The position numbers and the translations under genes were made by a program. Shown here one piece after another: positions 41,504 through 52,200 of a stretch of DNA of 62,759 nucleotides; the first letter of the stretch is position 1; each line of letters opens with the position of its first letter. Source of the stretch: Burkholderiaceae bacterium (GTDB taxonomy: Bacteria; Pseudomonadota; Gammaproteobacteria; Burkholderiales; Burkholderiaceae). The stretch covers positions 1-62,759 of the forward strand of contig CANFUO010000005.1 in the NCBI GenBank assembly GCA_947450225.1. Direction: 5' to 3'. The notes under the pieces were generated by a model. It saw only the letters and a program-made list of their open reading frames with translations, searched no databases and was not told the DNA's origin.

Positions 41504-42190
41504 ATGATTTTACAAAACCCGACGCAAGTAACGCCCTCAACGATTCAGAACACCTACGGTGCCATTCTGAACACGACGAATAAGACTGCCCCTACTGCGC
41601 CAACGAGTGCAGTGAGTGAATATGCAGTCCAGCCTAGTGCTAGCAGTCCGGTTTTATCAGCTTTTTTCCAGACCTTGAGTCAAATTGATCAAAAAAGCCA
41701 AAATAACCCAAGAACTGATCAAGGTGCTGGTGGTCAAGGTCAAATTTCCTCAACCAATGCCAATTCCATCTTACCAACAACAGCAGATTCCAGTAATGCT
41801 TTACAAGCATTTACTTATTCCTTGTTTCAAAATTTACAAAAGGGTAATGATCAACCCAATCCAAATGCAAAAAGTTCTGGTTTGGGCCCCTTGCCTGCAG
41901 TCACGCCTGGTCCAAATACGACATACTTAAATAATCTGCCAGCACGTTTAAACACCTTATCTTCAACCCTGAAATCAGCCAATCCAACTGGTGGTGCTAA
42001 CACCCTTGAAGGTTTGCAAGCGGCTTATCAATCCTTACTTAATTCCATGGGATCTAATGGCTCTGGGAATGTGAGTTCGACTAACAGTTCATCGTTGGCA
42101 TCATTTTTAGATCAAATGAGTCAAAACTTAAAATCACAAAATGTAACAAGCATTAATACTAAGGGGTCTTTACTTGATACAAAAGCTTAA
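41504..42190 (+). CDS. Ser/Asn/Gln-rich protein, paralogue of the divergent neighbour
   Basis: A 228-residue protein, cysteine-free, rich in Ser, Asn, Thr, Gln and Pro. Like its divergent partner it alternates linkers with short amphipathic segments (SPVLSAFFQTLSQID, NALQAFTYSLFQNLQKG, LEGLQAAYQSLLNSMG, SLASFLDQMSQNLKS) and ends GSLLDTKA. ATG 41504 is preferred over GTG 41480: it gives an N-terminus comparable to the paralogue and has GGAAAAAGAT upstream. No membrane helix or signal peptide is present. The stop codon overlaps the stop of the convergent PIN-domain gene. Function unknown; adhesive, regulatory or secreted roles are all possible. Confidence 0.75.
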   Translation: MILQNPTQVTPSTIQNTYGAILNTTNKTAPTAPTSAVSEYAVQPSASSPVLSAFFQTLSQIDQKSQNNPRTDQGAGGQGQISSTNANSILPTTADSSNALQAFTYSLFQNLQKGNDQPNPNAKSSGLGPLPAVTPGPNTTYLNNLPARLNTLSSTLKSANPTGGANTLEGLQAAYQSLLNSMGSNGSGNVSSTNSSSLASFLDQMSQNLKSQNVTSINTKGSLLDTKA

Positions 42191-42615
42191 AGCGATATCG
42201 AACACAGGTCAGATGGAAATTGCTTTAAGGTTCGGACCTGAAATTGCTGCAGTTTCTTGTGTAATCTTAGCAAGTCTTTGTCTTTTGTAATTAAAAGACA
42301 GGGCGCAAGCTCCACTGATAGTTCGACAAAAATCTGATCATCAGGATCACAGCACTTAATTCTAGACGTGTTTTTTTGAGGTGCTTGCCATAAAAATAAA
42401 TCTTGGTATTCATTTCGTATCTTAAGAATTTCTTCAATACCCTGATTAAAGGGCTTTCGCGCTAAAACCTCCTCTAACTCACCCCAAATCGCCTCGCAGG
42501 TATAGGCATGAATGTGTTGATTTTTAAGGCAATCATGTAGATTTTGAACACTCTTGTCTTTGAAATAAAAAAGGTCAAGTAGTATATTGGTATCGAGAAC
42601 AACATTGGGTTTCAT
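42187..42615 (-). CDS. PIN-domain protein (VapC-like putative toxin)
   Basis: A 142-residue PIN-fold protein, the ribonuclease fold of VapC toxins. The acidic residues are D8 (VVLDTNILLD), E46 (WGELEEV), the D90-PDD cluster (CCDPDDQIFVE) and D112/D114 (LLITKDKDLL). It matches the 'putative toxin-antitoxin component, PIN family' group, where an antitoxin gene normally sits next door. None is visible: the neighbours are the Ser/Asn-rich gene (convergent, stop codons overlapping) and rnr (divergent, 65 bases away). It may therefore be an orphan or a housekeeping PIN nuclease. Confidence 0.85.
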   Translation of the reverse strand: MKPNVVLDTNILLDLFYFKDKSVQNLHDCLKNQHIHAYTCEAIWGELEEVLARKPFNQGIEEILKIRNEYQDLFLWQAPQKNTSRIKCCDPDDQIFVELSVELAPCLLITKDKDLLRLHKKLQQFQVRTLKQFPSDLCSISL

Positions 42616-42680
42616 GACTGTCTTTTTAAATGAGTTAAATTAGAGATATTCAGAAAATTGAAGAAAAAACGAATTAATAC

Positions 42681-45029
42681 ATGATAAAACCACACGCAGT
42701 ATTGCAGGAAAAAAAAGAAGATCGCATTGGAACAGTACAAGGTCACCGTGATGGCTTTGGTTTTGTAATTCCAGATGATGGTCAATTAGATATATTTCTC
42801 TCCGAGCGAGAGATGACCCGTGTGATGCACGGTGATAGAGTTACCGTTCGTGTCCTAGGGACTGATCGAAAAGGACGCCCAGAAGGACAGATCACGGATG
42901 TTATCGAGCGAGCTACACGCCATGTGATTGGTCGATTGTTGAATGAAAATGGTGTATTAATTGTGGCTCCTGAAGATAAAAGGATTTCACACGACATCCT
43001 TATTCCGCCAAAAGGGCATTTAAATGCCAAATTAGGCCAAGTAGTTAGCTGTGAAATCATTGACTATCCAGACAGTTATCGTCAAGCTGTTGGACGAGTT
43101 GTTGAAGTGTTGGGGGAAATTGATGATCCCGGTATGGAAATCGAGATTGCGGTACGTAAATATGGTGTCCCCCATGAATTCTCACCGGCAAGCATCAAAG
43201 AAGCTGCAGCTCTTGCGGATGAAGTACGTGAAGAAGATTTAGAGGGGCGAATTGATTTACGCGATATCCCCTTAGTCACGATTGATGGTGAAGATGCGCG
43301 TGATTTTGATGATGCAGTCTATTGTGAACCCATGACGTTTAAAGGTGCCAAGGCCTGGAGATTGATTGTTGCGATTGCTGATGTATCCCATTATGTCAAG
43401 CCTGGCCACCCCTTAGATTCGGATGCAATTCGACGCGGCACTTCCGTTTATTTTCCAAGACGCGTGATTCCGATGTTGCCGGAAAAAATTTCGAATGGTT
43501 TGTGCTCTTTAAAACCAGGTGTCGATCGTTTATGCATGGTGTGTGATGCCATTATTGATACAAAAGGTGTAGTTCAGGCCTATCAGTTTTATCCAGGTCT
43601 CATGCATTCAGTGCAACGATTTACTTACAATATAGTTTGGGAAATCATCAGCAATACCAATGGTCCTGAAGCGGCCAGATTTGTTAAACAAAAACCCTTA
43701 TTACAGAATTTATACAAATTATTTCAGGTACTCAAGCAGTCACGAGAAAAGCGTGGCGCTATCGATTTTGATACCACTGAAACACAGATTATTAGTAATG
43801 AGTTTGGAAAAATTGAACGCATTGAGCCAAGAATCAGAAATGATGCCCATCGATTAATTGAAGAGTGTATGTTAGTTGCTAACGTTTGCGCCGCTAATTT
43901 TATAGGCGCTAAAAATCATTCATCCTTATATCGTGTTCACGGCGAGCCGACGGTTGAAAAGGTCAATGCATTGCGAGATGTATTACGCTCAGCAGGACTT
44001 AGTCTAGAAGGCGGCAATAAACCCCATCCGATGGATTATGCCAAGTTGATACATGCAATTAAAAATAGGCCGGATGCCAGTATGTTACAAACGGTGATTT
44101 TACGGTCGATGCAACAAGCCGTTTATCAGCCAGAAAACTTAGGCCACTTTGGCCTGTCCTATCCCGCTTATACCCATTTTACAAGTCCAATTCGGCGCTA
44201 TCCAGACTTGTTAGTGCACCGAGTAATTAAGGCTATTTTGGCGAAAAAGAGTTATAAGCCTAGTATTCCAGAGGACGTACCTCTTAATTTAGCGATGCCA
44301 AAAAATGGGCCAGGTCGTGTCAATGCTGCTTTAGTGAAAAAGAATTTAGCACAAGAAAATACGACAGAAGTTGCCCCACGCAGCAGAAAAAAAACAGCCA
44401 GTGATGGTATTGATATGGCATCTTGGGCGCAGTTAGGGGTGCACTGTTCTGCCAATGAGCGACGGGCTGACGAAGCATCTCGTGATGTCGAGTCATGGCT
44501 GAAGTGTTATTTTATGCGTGACCGACTTGGTCAAGAATTTGCTGGAACCATTACGGGGGCTACCGGTTTTGGTTTATTTGTGCAATTAGAGACCTTATTT
44601 GTTGAAGGTCTGATTCACGTCTCAGAGCTCGGTGGTGATTATTTCCAATACGACGAGGCTCGTCAGGAGTTACGTGGCGAAAGGACTGGGATTCGTTATC
44701 GATTAGGTGATCGGGTACACGTGTTGGTTAGTCGAGTTGACTTAGACGCACGTAAGATTGAGTTTAGTCTCGTAAAAAATACACTCGATCGCAATCGTTT
44801 CTCAGCACCAGTGACCATGGATGATATGGGTAAGCCGAATAAGCGGGCAGCTTCGAAACATTCACGCCCACCAGAAAAAGCACCGCAAGTTGGACGCGCC
44901 ACCATTTCAAAGAAATCAGCTGCATCACGTGCGGGTAATAAACCCAAAGCAAAAAGTAATGCCAAACAAACGCAAGTTGCTGAAAAAACAACTCCAAGTT
45001 CACGATCGAAAACCAGAGGTCGCCGTTAA
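42681..45029 (+). CDS. rnr: Ribonuclease R
   Basis: Processive 3'-5' exoribonuclease that degrades structured RNA and helps trans-translation, 782 residues. Cold-shock domains open with [18 protein letters not shown]. The RNB domain has the metal-binding cluster [14 protein letters not shown] and [16 protein letters not shown]. The S1 domain is [18 protein letters not shown], and a basic Lys/Arg/Ser tail follows (~720-782). Compared with E. coli there is an extra loop of several dozen residues after [17 protein letters not shown] 42681 has only a weak purine-rich site upstream. rlmB overlaps its stop. Confidence 0.96.
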   Translation: MIKPHAVLQEKKEDRIGTVQGHRDGFGFVIPDDGQLDIFLSEREMTRVMHGDRVTVRVLGTDRKGRPEGQITDVIERATRHVIGRLLNENGVLIVAPEDKRISHDILIPPKGHLNAKLGQVVSCEIIDYPDSYRQAVGRVVEVLGEIDDPGMEIEIAVRKYGVPHEFSPASIKEAAALADEVREEDLEGRIDLRDIPLVTIDGEDARDFDDAVYCEPMTFKGAKAWRLIVAIADVSHYVKPGHPLDSDAIRRGTSVYFPRRVIPMLPEKISNGLCSLKPGVDRLCMVCDAIIDTKGVVQAYQFYPGLMHSVQRFTYNIVWEIISNTNGPEAARFVKQKPLLQNLYKLFQVLKQSREKRGAIDFDTTETQIISNEFGKIERIEPRIRNDAHRLIEECMLVANVCAANFIGAKNHSSLYRVHGEPTVEKVNALRDVLRSAGLSLEGGNKPHPMDYAKLIHAIKNRPDASMLQTVILRSMQQAVYQPENLGHFGLSYPAYTHFTSPIRRYPDLLVHRVIKAILAKKSYKPSIPEDVPLNLAMPKNGPGRVNAALVKKNLAQENTTEVAPRSRKKTASDGIDMASWAQLGVHCSANERRADEASRDVESWLKCYFMRDRLGQEFAGTITGATGFGLFVQLETLFVEGLIHVSELGGDYFQYDEARQELRGERTGIRYRLGDRVHVLVSRVDLDARKIEFSLVKNTLDRNRFSAPVTMDDMGKPNKRAASKHSRPPEKAPQVGRATISKKSAASRAGNKPKAKSNAKQTQVAEKTTPSSRSKTRGRR

Positions 45030-45778
45030 TGGAGCAACAAATACTCGTGGGTTTTCATGCGGTGATTGCCAGAATACGCCAAGCACCTGATAGCCTCAAG
45101 ACAGTCTATTACGATGTATCTCGACGCGATCGACGGATGAAAGATTTTATTGAGACCACACAAGCCTTAGTTGGTCGTAAACTTCATCAGGCAGACAGTG
45201 AAAGACTCCGCCAGCTTGCGGGACATGATCGACATCAAGGCGTCGTAGCTTTTGCTGAGCCTGCTTCAATTGCCAGAAACATTGCCGAGTTACTCGATGG
45301 TATAGGAGATAAAAAGCCACTCTTATTAATTTTGGACGGTGTCACTGACCCCCATAATTTGGGCGCATGTATGCGGGTGGCTGATGGTGCCGGGGCGGAT
45401 GCAATTATTGTGCCCAAAGACCGTTCAGCACAATTAAATACGACCGTGAGTAAAGTAGCTAGTGGCGCTGCAGAAACCATGCCCTTTGTTGCGGTGACTA
45501 ATTTAGCCCGCGCCATGCGTGAACTACAAGAAGCTGGTATTTGGCTTATTGGCACCTCTGAAGAGGCAGATAAAACCTTATATGAAGTTGATTTATCGGG
45601 TCCGGTTGCCATCGTTATGGGAGCTGAGGGCGAGGGGATGAGGCGCTTAACAAAAGAAACCTGCGATGAGCTTGTTAGTATTCCGATGTTTGGTGGGGTA
45701 GAGAGCTTAAACGTCTCCGTTGCTAGTGGTGTTTGCTTGTATGAAGCAGCCCGTCAACGTATCCTAAAAACCAAATAA
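45029..45778 (+). CDS. rlmB: 23S rRNA (guanosine-2251-2'-O)-methyltransferase
   Basis: SPOUT (TrmH-type) methyltransferase modifying G2251 in the P-loop of 23S rRNA, 249 residues. An N-terminal substrate-binding domain ([21 protein letters not shown]) is followed by the knotted catalytic domain with [31 protein letters not shown] and [17 protein letters not shown]. It overlaps rnr by one base (TAATG), as rnr-rlmB usually does. Confidence 0.95.
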   Translation: MEQQILVGFHAVIARIRQAPDSLKTVYYDVSRRDRRMKDFIETTQALVGRKLHQADSERLRQLAGHDRHQGVVAFAEPASIARNIAELLDGIGDKKPLLLILDGVTDPHNLGACMRVADGAGADAIIVPKDRSAQLNTTVSKVASGAAETMPFVAVTNLARAMRELQEAGIWLIGTSEEADKTLYEVDLSGPVAIVMGAEGEGMRRLTKETCDELVSIPMFGGVESLNVSVASGVCLYEAARQRILKTK

Positions 45779-45779
45779 A

Positions 45780-46724
45780 TTAGCCCTCTAGAAGCTGTGC
45801 TAGTAAATCAATATCGTTTTTAAAGTTACGAATCCCTTCTGCTAGTTTTTCTGTGGCCATCGGATCATCATTCATATATTGGCGAAACGATTTTTCATCA
45901 ACAGACATTTTTTCAAAATGCATATGTTTGGCGCTTAGAAAGCTTAACCGAGGCTTGATTTCGCCTTCAGTATTTTGTAGCTGATCTAAAAGTTCTGGAC
46001 TGATCGTGAGTAAATCACAGCCAGCTAAAGCGGTGATTTGATCTATATTTCTAAAACTAGCGCCCATGATTTCAGTTTTAAAGTCATGGTGTTTGAGGTA
46101 GTTATAAATGGCAGTTACAGACTTCACACCTGGATCGTTAGAGCCTGACATACTGGCATCATCCCACTTCTCACCTAATGATTTTTTGTACCAGTCAGTA
46201 ATTCTGCCGACGAAAGGTGAGATGAGAGTTACTTTTGATTCAGCACAGGCTAAAGCCTGAGGAAGGTTAAATACTAAGGTCAAGTTACAGTGAATACCCT
46301 CAGTTTCTAAAATCTTCGCCGATTGGATACCTTCCCAAGTGGCGGCGATTTTAATTAACACACGATCTTTACCAATCCCTTGTTTTTGATAGAGATCGAT
46401 AATTTTTCTCGCGCGCATAACAGAGTCTTCAATATCAAATGAAAGCTTTGCATCAATTTCAGTAGAGACTCTGCCAGGAATAATTTTTAAAATTTCCATC
46501 CCGAATTTAACGAGCAGATGATCCATTTTGTCAGCCGTTGATAAATCAGGATAGCTTGATTTAATCTCATCGATGAGGTGTTGATAAGCAGGTAATTTTG
46601 CTGCCCGTAAAATTAAAGTTGGATTAGTAGTAGCATCCTTTGGCAGATAGGTATGGATGCGTTCAAAGTCACCGCTATCAGCAACCATGAAGGTGTGTTT
46701 TTTCATTTGCTCTAATAAATTCAT
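45780..46724 (-). CDS. tal: Transaldolase
   Basis: Pentose-phosphate pathway enzyme transferring a dihydroxyacetone unit between sugar phosphates, 314 residues from the ATG at 46722-46724. DATTNPTLILRAA, the Schiff-base lysine in VLIKIAATWEGIQSA and CNLTLVFNLPQALAC are typical of the TalB class. The longer frame to 46916 runs back over the rpiA start and is rejected. It lies divergent from rpiA with 82 bases between, an apt pairing because both serve the same pathway. It converges on rlmB with one base between. Confidence 0.95.
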   Translation of the reverse strand: MNLLEQMKKHTFMVADSGDFERIHTYLPKDATTNPTLILRAAKLPAYQHLIDEIKSSYPDLSTADKMDHLLVKFGMEILKIIPGRVSTEIDAKLSFDIEDSVMRARKIIDLYQKQGIGKDRVLIKIAATWEGIQSAKILETEGIHCNLTLVFNLPQALACAESKVTLISPFVGRITDWYKKSLGEKWDDASMSGSNDPGVKSVTAIYNYLKHHDFKTEIMGASFRNIDQITALAGCDLLTISPELLDQLQNTEGEIKPRLSFLSAKHMHFEKMSVDEKSFRQYMNDDPMATEKLAEGIRNFKNDIDLLAQLLEG

Positions 46725-46806
46725 ACTAAGGATTTTAAACCTGAAAATTTTTACATGCCGGTGAAAGTAGTTAAAATAAACTTTTAGCATACATAGGAAT
46801 ACCCTA

Positions 46807-47502
46807 ATGCACCAAGATGAGCAAAAAGCCCTTGTAGCGAAGGAAGCTGTCGCACTGATGTTGCGGGAGATTTCAGCTGGTGAAATTTTAGGGATTGGGA
46901 CGGGTTCCACAGTCAATTTATTTATTGATGCGCTTAGTCCTTACGCTAAGCATTTTCGTGGAGTGGTTTCTAGTTCTGAAGCGAGTACTGCTAGGTTAAT
47001 CGAAAAAGGGTTTCACGTATTTGACGCCAATGAAGTAGGCAATATTATTGCTTATGTGGACGGTGCTGATGAAATCAATGCCCAAGGTCACATGATTAAA
47101 GGAGGGGGCGGAGCACTTACCCGAGAAAAAATTGTAGCTTCCATGGCAGAAAAGTTTGTCTGTATCTGTGATTCAAGTAAGCAGGTTGAAGTGCTCGGGA
47201 ATTTTCCTTTACCAATTGAGGTGATTCCATTAGCAAGTGCGCACATAGCACGAACTATTGAACAGCAGTTGGGAGCCGAGGTCAGTATTCGGATGTCCAA
47301 GAGCAGGCCTGACGAAAAAATGATTACGGACAATGGTGGCTGGATACTCGATGTGCGTGGTCTAAAAATCCATCATCCAAAAGAATTAGAAATAGAACTC
47401 AATCAGATACCTGGAGTCATCTGCAACGGCATCTTTGCGCGCAATGCGGCAAATGTATTAATTGTTTCTAGCCAAGAAGGCGTGAGAACCATCCAATATT
47501 AG
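46807..47502 (+). CDS. rpiA: Ribose-5-phosphate isomerase A
   Basis: Interconverts ribulose-5- and ribose-5-phosphate, 231 residues. [38 protein letters not shown] and the catalytic [11 protein letters not shown] are present. The last four bases overlap the end of the convergent YggX gene. It is divergent from tal, so both may be controlled from the 82-base gap. Confidence 0.96.
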   Translation: MHQDEQKALVAKEAVALMLREISAGEILGIGTGSTVNLFIDALSPYAKHFRGVVSSSEASTARLIEKGFHVFDANEVGNIIAYVDGADEINAQGHMIKGGGGALTREKIVASMAEKFVCICDSSKQVEVLGNFPLPIEVIPLASAHIARTIEQQLGAEVSIRMSKSRPDEKMITDNGGWILDVRGLKIHHPKELEIELNQIPGVICNGIFARNAANVLIVSSQEGVRTIQY

Positions 47503-47771
47503 GCACTCGGGGGTACAAATCCCTGGGCTGTATCAGCACCCTCACCGAAAAAGTATTTTTCAGTTTGTTTTAACAGATATTGACGGGCTCTTGCATCAGC
47601 CATATTGAGACGATTTTCATTAATCAACATCGTTTGTTGATTAAGCCAATCAGCCCATGCTGCTTTGGAAACCTGTTGCCAAATTTTCTTTCCAAGTTCA
47701 CCAGGAACAGGAGCAAATTCAAGACCTTCAGCTTCTTTGTTTAATTTAATACATTGGACCATGCGTGCCAT
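47499..47771 (-). CDS. YggX-type iron-trafficking / oxidative-damage protection protein
   Basis: A 90-residue YggX-family protein. In enterobacteria it protects Fe-S clusters from oxidation and is under SoxRS control. The start [19 protein letters not shown] with Cys7 and the core [25 protein letters not shown] are near-identical to the family consensus. It follows argA on the minus strand by 55 bases and converges with rpiA. Confidence 0.94.
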   Translation of the reverse strand: MARMVQCIKLNKEAEGLEFAPVPGELGKKIWQQVSKAAWADWLNQQTMLINENRLNMADARARQYLLKQTEKYFFGEGADTAQGFVPPSA

Positions 47772-47826
47772 AAAGATTCCTATGATTGATTTTTTGAAAC
47801 ATTGAATATTGTAGATTACACAAAGC

Positions 47827-49191
47827 TTATAGTTTTTTAATGAGAATCATTGATTTTCTGTCCCAGTTGTAATGGGATTTACGTTCTTTGGGCAACTCAT
47901 CGACTGAGCTTTTGACAAAGCCACGCTTTAAAAACCAATGCTCAGTTCTCGTGGTTAAGACAAATATTTTCTTTAAGCCAAGATCTTTAGCGCGCGCTTC
48001 TACTCGTTTGAGCAGGCGTTCACCGTCACCCACTCCTTGAGTATCGGGATCGACTGCTAAGCAGGCAAGTTCACCCATCCCATGAGAAAAGGGAAAGAGG
48101 GCGGCGCAACCAAAGATGACATGATCATGTTCAATCACTGAAAAGCTCGAAATATCTCTTTCGATGACCGATCGACCTCTGGGGGCAAGAACACCTTCTT
48201 CCTCTAGGGGGGAGATGATTTGTAGAATTCCGCCGACATCATCCATATTGGCTTCTCTTAGATTTTCGATATCTGAGGCAACAATCATCGTACCGACACC
48301 ATCATGGGTAAATAATTCCTCTAAAACCGCACCATCACGATCGTGAGGCAGAATATGCACGCGGTTAACACCCAGCTTTACTGCTCTTGCTGCGGTTGCT
48401 AAGAGGGACCTTAATTCGCCCGGAGCAAGGCCCTCATCACCTAAGAGTTTAGATAACTCAGGAAGTGCGATTTCTGCTATATGCTCACCCTCCTTATCCT
48501 TGAGCCCATGCACACTCGATAAGAAAATCAATTTATCGGCCTTGAGTGCAGTGGCTGTTGAACAAGCAACATCTTCATAGGCTAAATTGAAAGCTTGACC
48601 AGTCGGTGAAAAGCCTAAAGGGGATAGCAAGACAATTTTATTGTGTTCTAAGGACATTTTGATGGACTCAGCATCAACCTTGCGGACGAGACCGGTATGC
48701 ATAAAATCTACGCCATCAACAATACCAACAGGCCTTGCAGTAATAAAATTACCTGAAATTACCGATATACGTGACCCTGCCATAGGTGTATTAGGCAAGC
48801 CTTGACTAAAGCACGCTTCGATATCTAGGCGAAGTTCACCGACAGCTTCTTTGACGCACTCCATCGTTGGGGCATCAGTAATCCGATAGCCCAACATTTG
48901 GCCATTGCCGTATTTAGCCTCTATCGAATGCAAGGCAAGTTGTTCCTGAATTTGCGGACGTGAGCCATGTACAAGAACAATATTCATTCCCATGGCATGT
49001 AACATCGCGATATCCTCGACGAGATTCTCTAGTTCACTATCCGTGGCAAGTTCACCGGCAAAGGCGATGACAAAGGTTTTTCCATGAAATGAGTGGATAT
49101 AGGGTGCGACAGTTCTTAACCAACTTACAAATGGAAAAGTATCTGGGGACTGCCCCTCGGTAAACTGATATTCTGATGATTTTGTCGACAT
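47827..49191 (-). CDS. argA: Amino-acid N-acetyltransferase (N-acetylglutamate synthase)
   Basis: First step of arginine synthesis, 454 residues. An amino-acid-kinase-like domain comes first ([46 protein letters not shown]), giving arginine feedback control. A GNAT acetyltransferase domain is at the C-terminus ([39 protein letters not shown]). The length and order fit classical ArgA. hrpA starts divergently only 16 bases away, so promoters must overlap the coding ends. Confidence 0.95.
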   Translation of the reverse strand: MSTKSSEYQFTEGQSPDTFPFVSWLRTVAPYIHSFHGKTFVIAFAGELATDSELENLVEDIAMLHAMGMNIVLVHGSRPQIQEQLALHSIEAKYGNGQMLGYRITDAPTMECVKEAVGELRLDIEACFSQGLPNTPMAGSRISVISGNFITARPVGIVDGVDFMHTGLVRKVDAESIKMSLEHNKIVLLSPLGFSPTGQAFNLAYEDVACSTATALKADKLIFLSSVHGLKDKEGEHIAEIALPELSKLLGDEGLAPGELRSLLATAARAVKLGVNRVHILPHDRDGAVLEELFTHDGVGTMIVASDIENLREANMDDVGGILQIISPLEEEGVLAPRGRSVIERDISSFSVIEHDHVIFGCAALFPFSHGMGELACLAVDPDTQGVGDGERLLKRVEARAKDLGLKKIFVLTTRTEHWFLKRGFVKSSVDELPKERKSHYNWDRKSMILIKKL

Positions 49192-49207
49192 AAGCGAAAA
49201 TTATAGG

Positions 49208-52200
49208 ATGCTTATGAATCAAAATGCTAAAAATACTCAGAATCAGTTGGAAAAACCTCACATTCGCCTAGAGTTTCCGGAACTTTTGCCTGTTAGTGGG
49301 CAGCGGCAACGCATTATGGATGCCTTAGCTGACCATCAGGTCATTATTGTTTGCGGAGAGACAGGCTCAGGAAAAACCACACAATTACCTAAAATTTGCT
49401 TGGCAATGGGTCGTGGAAGGATGAACGGCACCCAGCGATTGATAGGCCATACCCAACCCAGGAGAATTGCTGCCACCTCGACTGCTAAGCGAATTGCCGA
49501 TGAACTAGGGACCCCAATTGGCCAAGATGTTGGATATCAAGTTCGCTTTACGGACAAAAGTAGTACTAGTGCATCGATCAAATTAATGACCGACGGCATC
49601 CTTCTTGCGCAAACACAACATGATCCATTGCTGTTAGCCTATGACACCATCATTATTGATGAGGCGCATGAGCGCAGTTTAAACATTGATTTTTTATTAG
49701 GTTATTTACGTCAAATATTACCCAAGCGACCTGATTTAAAAATTATTATTACCTCAGCAACCATTGATGCTAATTTATTTGCCCAGCATTTTTCACTCGG
49801 TAAAGAAGTGCCGATCATTGAGGTCAGTGGTCGATTATTTCCAGTGGAGATGAGATATCGCCCCTTAACTCAAGGAAGCAGCAAAGATGTTAAAGAAATC
49901 TCTGAGGCCGTTTTAGAAGGGATTATGGAACTCTGGGGGCAGGGTGTCTCCGGGATGGGGGATATCTTAGTATTTCTGCCAGGAGAGCGAGAGATTCGGG
50001 ATTGTGCCGAAGTCTTACGTAAAAGCATCCCCCTCCAACAACGTTTTCATCCAGATATTCTGAGCTTATTCGCTAGACAGTCGGTTGGAGAGCAGGAGAA
50101 GGTCTTTCAAACGGGACGAGGAAGGCGCATCATTCTTGCGACCAATGTCGCAGAAACATCACTCACTGTTCCAGGAATCCGTTTCGTGATTGATGCTGGA
50201 CTAGCTAGGGTCAAGCGCTACTCCTATCGGAATAAAGTTGAGCAATTACAAATTGAGCCCATATCCCAGTCGGCAGCTAATCAACGAGCAGGTCGGTGTG
50301 GACGCGTTGCGGATGGTATTTGCATTCGTCTTTATGATGAAGACGACTTTACAGCACGCGCTGCCTATACTGATCCTGAGATATTAAGAAGTTCTCTTGC
50401 CGGTGTGATTCTGCGCATGGCGGCCCTGCGCCTTCCTAAAATTGATGAATTTCCATTTATACAAGCACCATCTGGAAGAGCCATTAGCGATGGTATTTTG
50501 TTACTGGAGGAGTTAGGGGCGGTAGATGCCTCCTTTAAAGAAGGTGCGCGTGAGATAAGGCTTACTGATATAGGTCATGAAATAGCCAAGTTACCCCTTG
50601 ATCCCAGAGTATCAAGAATGTTAATCGCAGCTAAAGAGCAAGTTGCTTTGCGCGAGGTACTCATTATTGCTTCAGCGATGGCTATCCAAGACCCCAGAGA
50701 GCGCCCCCCAGAATTAGCGCAGGTTGCAGATTTAGCTCATAAATTATTTGCCGATGAACAATCGGAATTTATTAGTTATATCAAGTTATGGGATTGGTAC
50801 CATCAAGCGGCAGACCAAAAAAGAAGTAATCGTCAATTTGATGAATTATGTAAAAAACAGTTTCTATCGCCACGAAGAATGCGTGAATGGCGCGATGTTC
50901 ATCAACAATTACAAGAGATCTTAATTGCGCAAGGTTGGCGTATGAATACACTAGCGGCCACCTATGAGCAAATCCATACGGCATTACTCACAGGCTTACT
51001 TGGTAATATTGGCAAAAAATCAGATGAAGACCAATGGTTTGAAGGGGCTCGCGGCATTAAATTAACACTGTGGCCAGGCAGTCATTTATTGAAAAAACCA
51101 AAATCCTGGATTGTTGCAGGAGAATTGGTTGAGACACATCGTTTATATGCAAGAAACATTGCAAATATTGAACCTAAATGGGTAGAGCGCATCTGTCAGC
51201 ATCGATTACAAAAAACTTGGAGTGAGCCTTTTTGGGATACACGTACCGGTGAAGTGATGGCGCATGAACAAGGTGCGCTTTATGGGTTGAGTCTGTATCA
51301 CGGTAGAAAAGTCAAGTATGCGCTCATGGAGCCTGATGAGGCCCGTAAAATTTTTATACAGCGGGCCTTGGTTGAAGGGGCATTATTGGGGCAAGTCGAG
51401 ACGAGTCAGATCCAAAAGCAGACCGGGAAAACATTTGCGTTTTTTTGGAAAAACCAAGAATTAATTACGCAAGTAGAAGCCCTCGAGCATCGCTCAAGAC
51501 GGCAAGATGTTTTGGTGAGCGATGTCTGTATTTATGAGTTTTATGCATCTAAATTGCCGCAGTTTGTTTTGTCGCGCAGTTCATTGCAAGCCTGGTTAGA
51601 TAAAAACCACGAACATACGGCCCAACTCTTGTTGACAAAAGAAGATTTAATGCAGCATCAAGCCTCACATGTGAATGATGACCGCTATCCAAAGCAGTTG
51701 CCAATGATGGGAACGCAATTAAGCTTAAGTTATCACTTTGAACCGGGGAGCCCGAAAGATGGGGTAACCATATTAGTGCCACTTGCACTCTTAAATCAAA
51801 TGGACGAAAGAAAATGTGAGTGGTTAGTGCCAGGCTTGTGCGTAGAGAAAATCCATGTTTTATTAAAATCATTGCCACAAAAATTACGCAGGCATTGCGT
51901 GCCATTACCTGAATTTTCTAAAAACTGTGTTGATGATTGGCTCGAAAATGAACAGTTTGGTAAAAGTGATTTTATCGATGCTCTCATCAAGAGTATTCGA
52001 GAAAAAACACAAATTATCATGAGTCGCACAGATTTTCGTATGGAAAACTTACCAGCACATTGTTTAATGAATTATCGAATCATTGACGAACATGGACGAC
52101 AACTCGACTTAGATCGAAACTTATCGAAACTCCGTACGTCCTACGCATTAGATGCGCGGCAAACCTTTCAAGAGGCAGCGACGAGTGCCATTGCACAGGT

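Noticed and set aside
45780-46916. A 378-residue transaldolase with an N-terminal extension
   Set aside because: The extension runs antisense over the rpiA start and is Cys/Phe-rich junk; the family N-terminus begins at MNLLEQMKKHTF.
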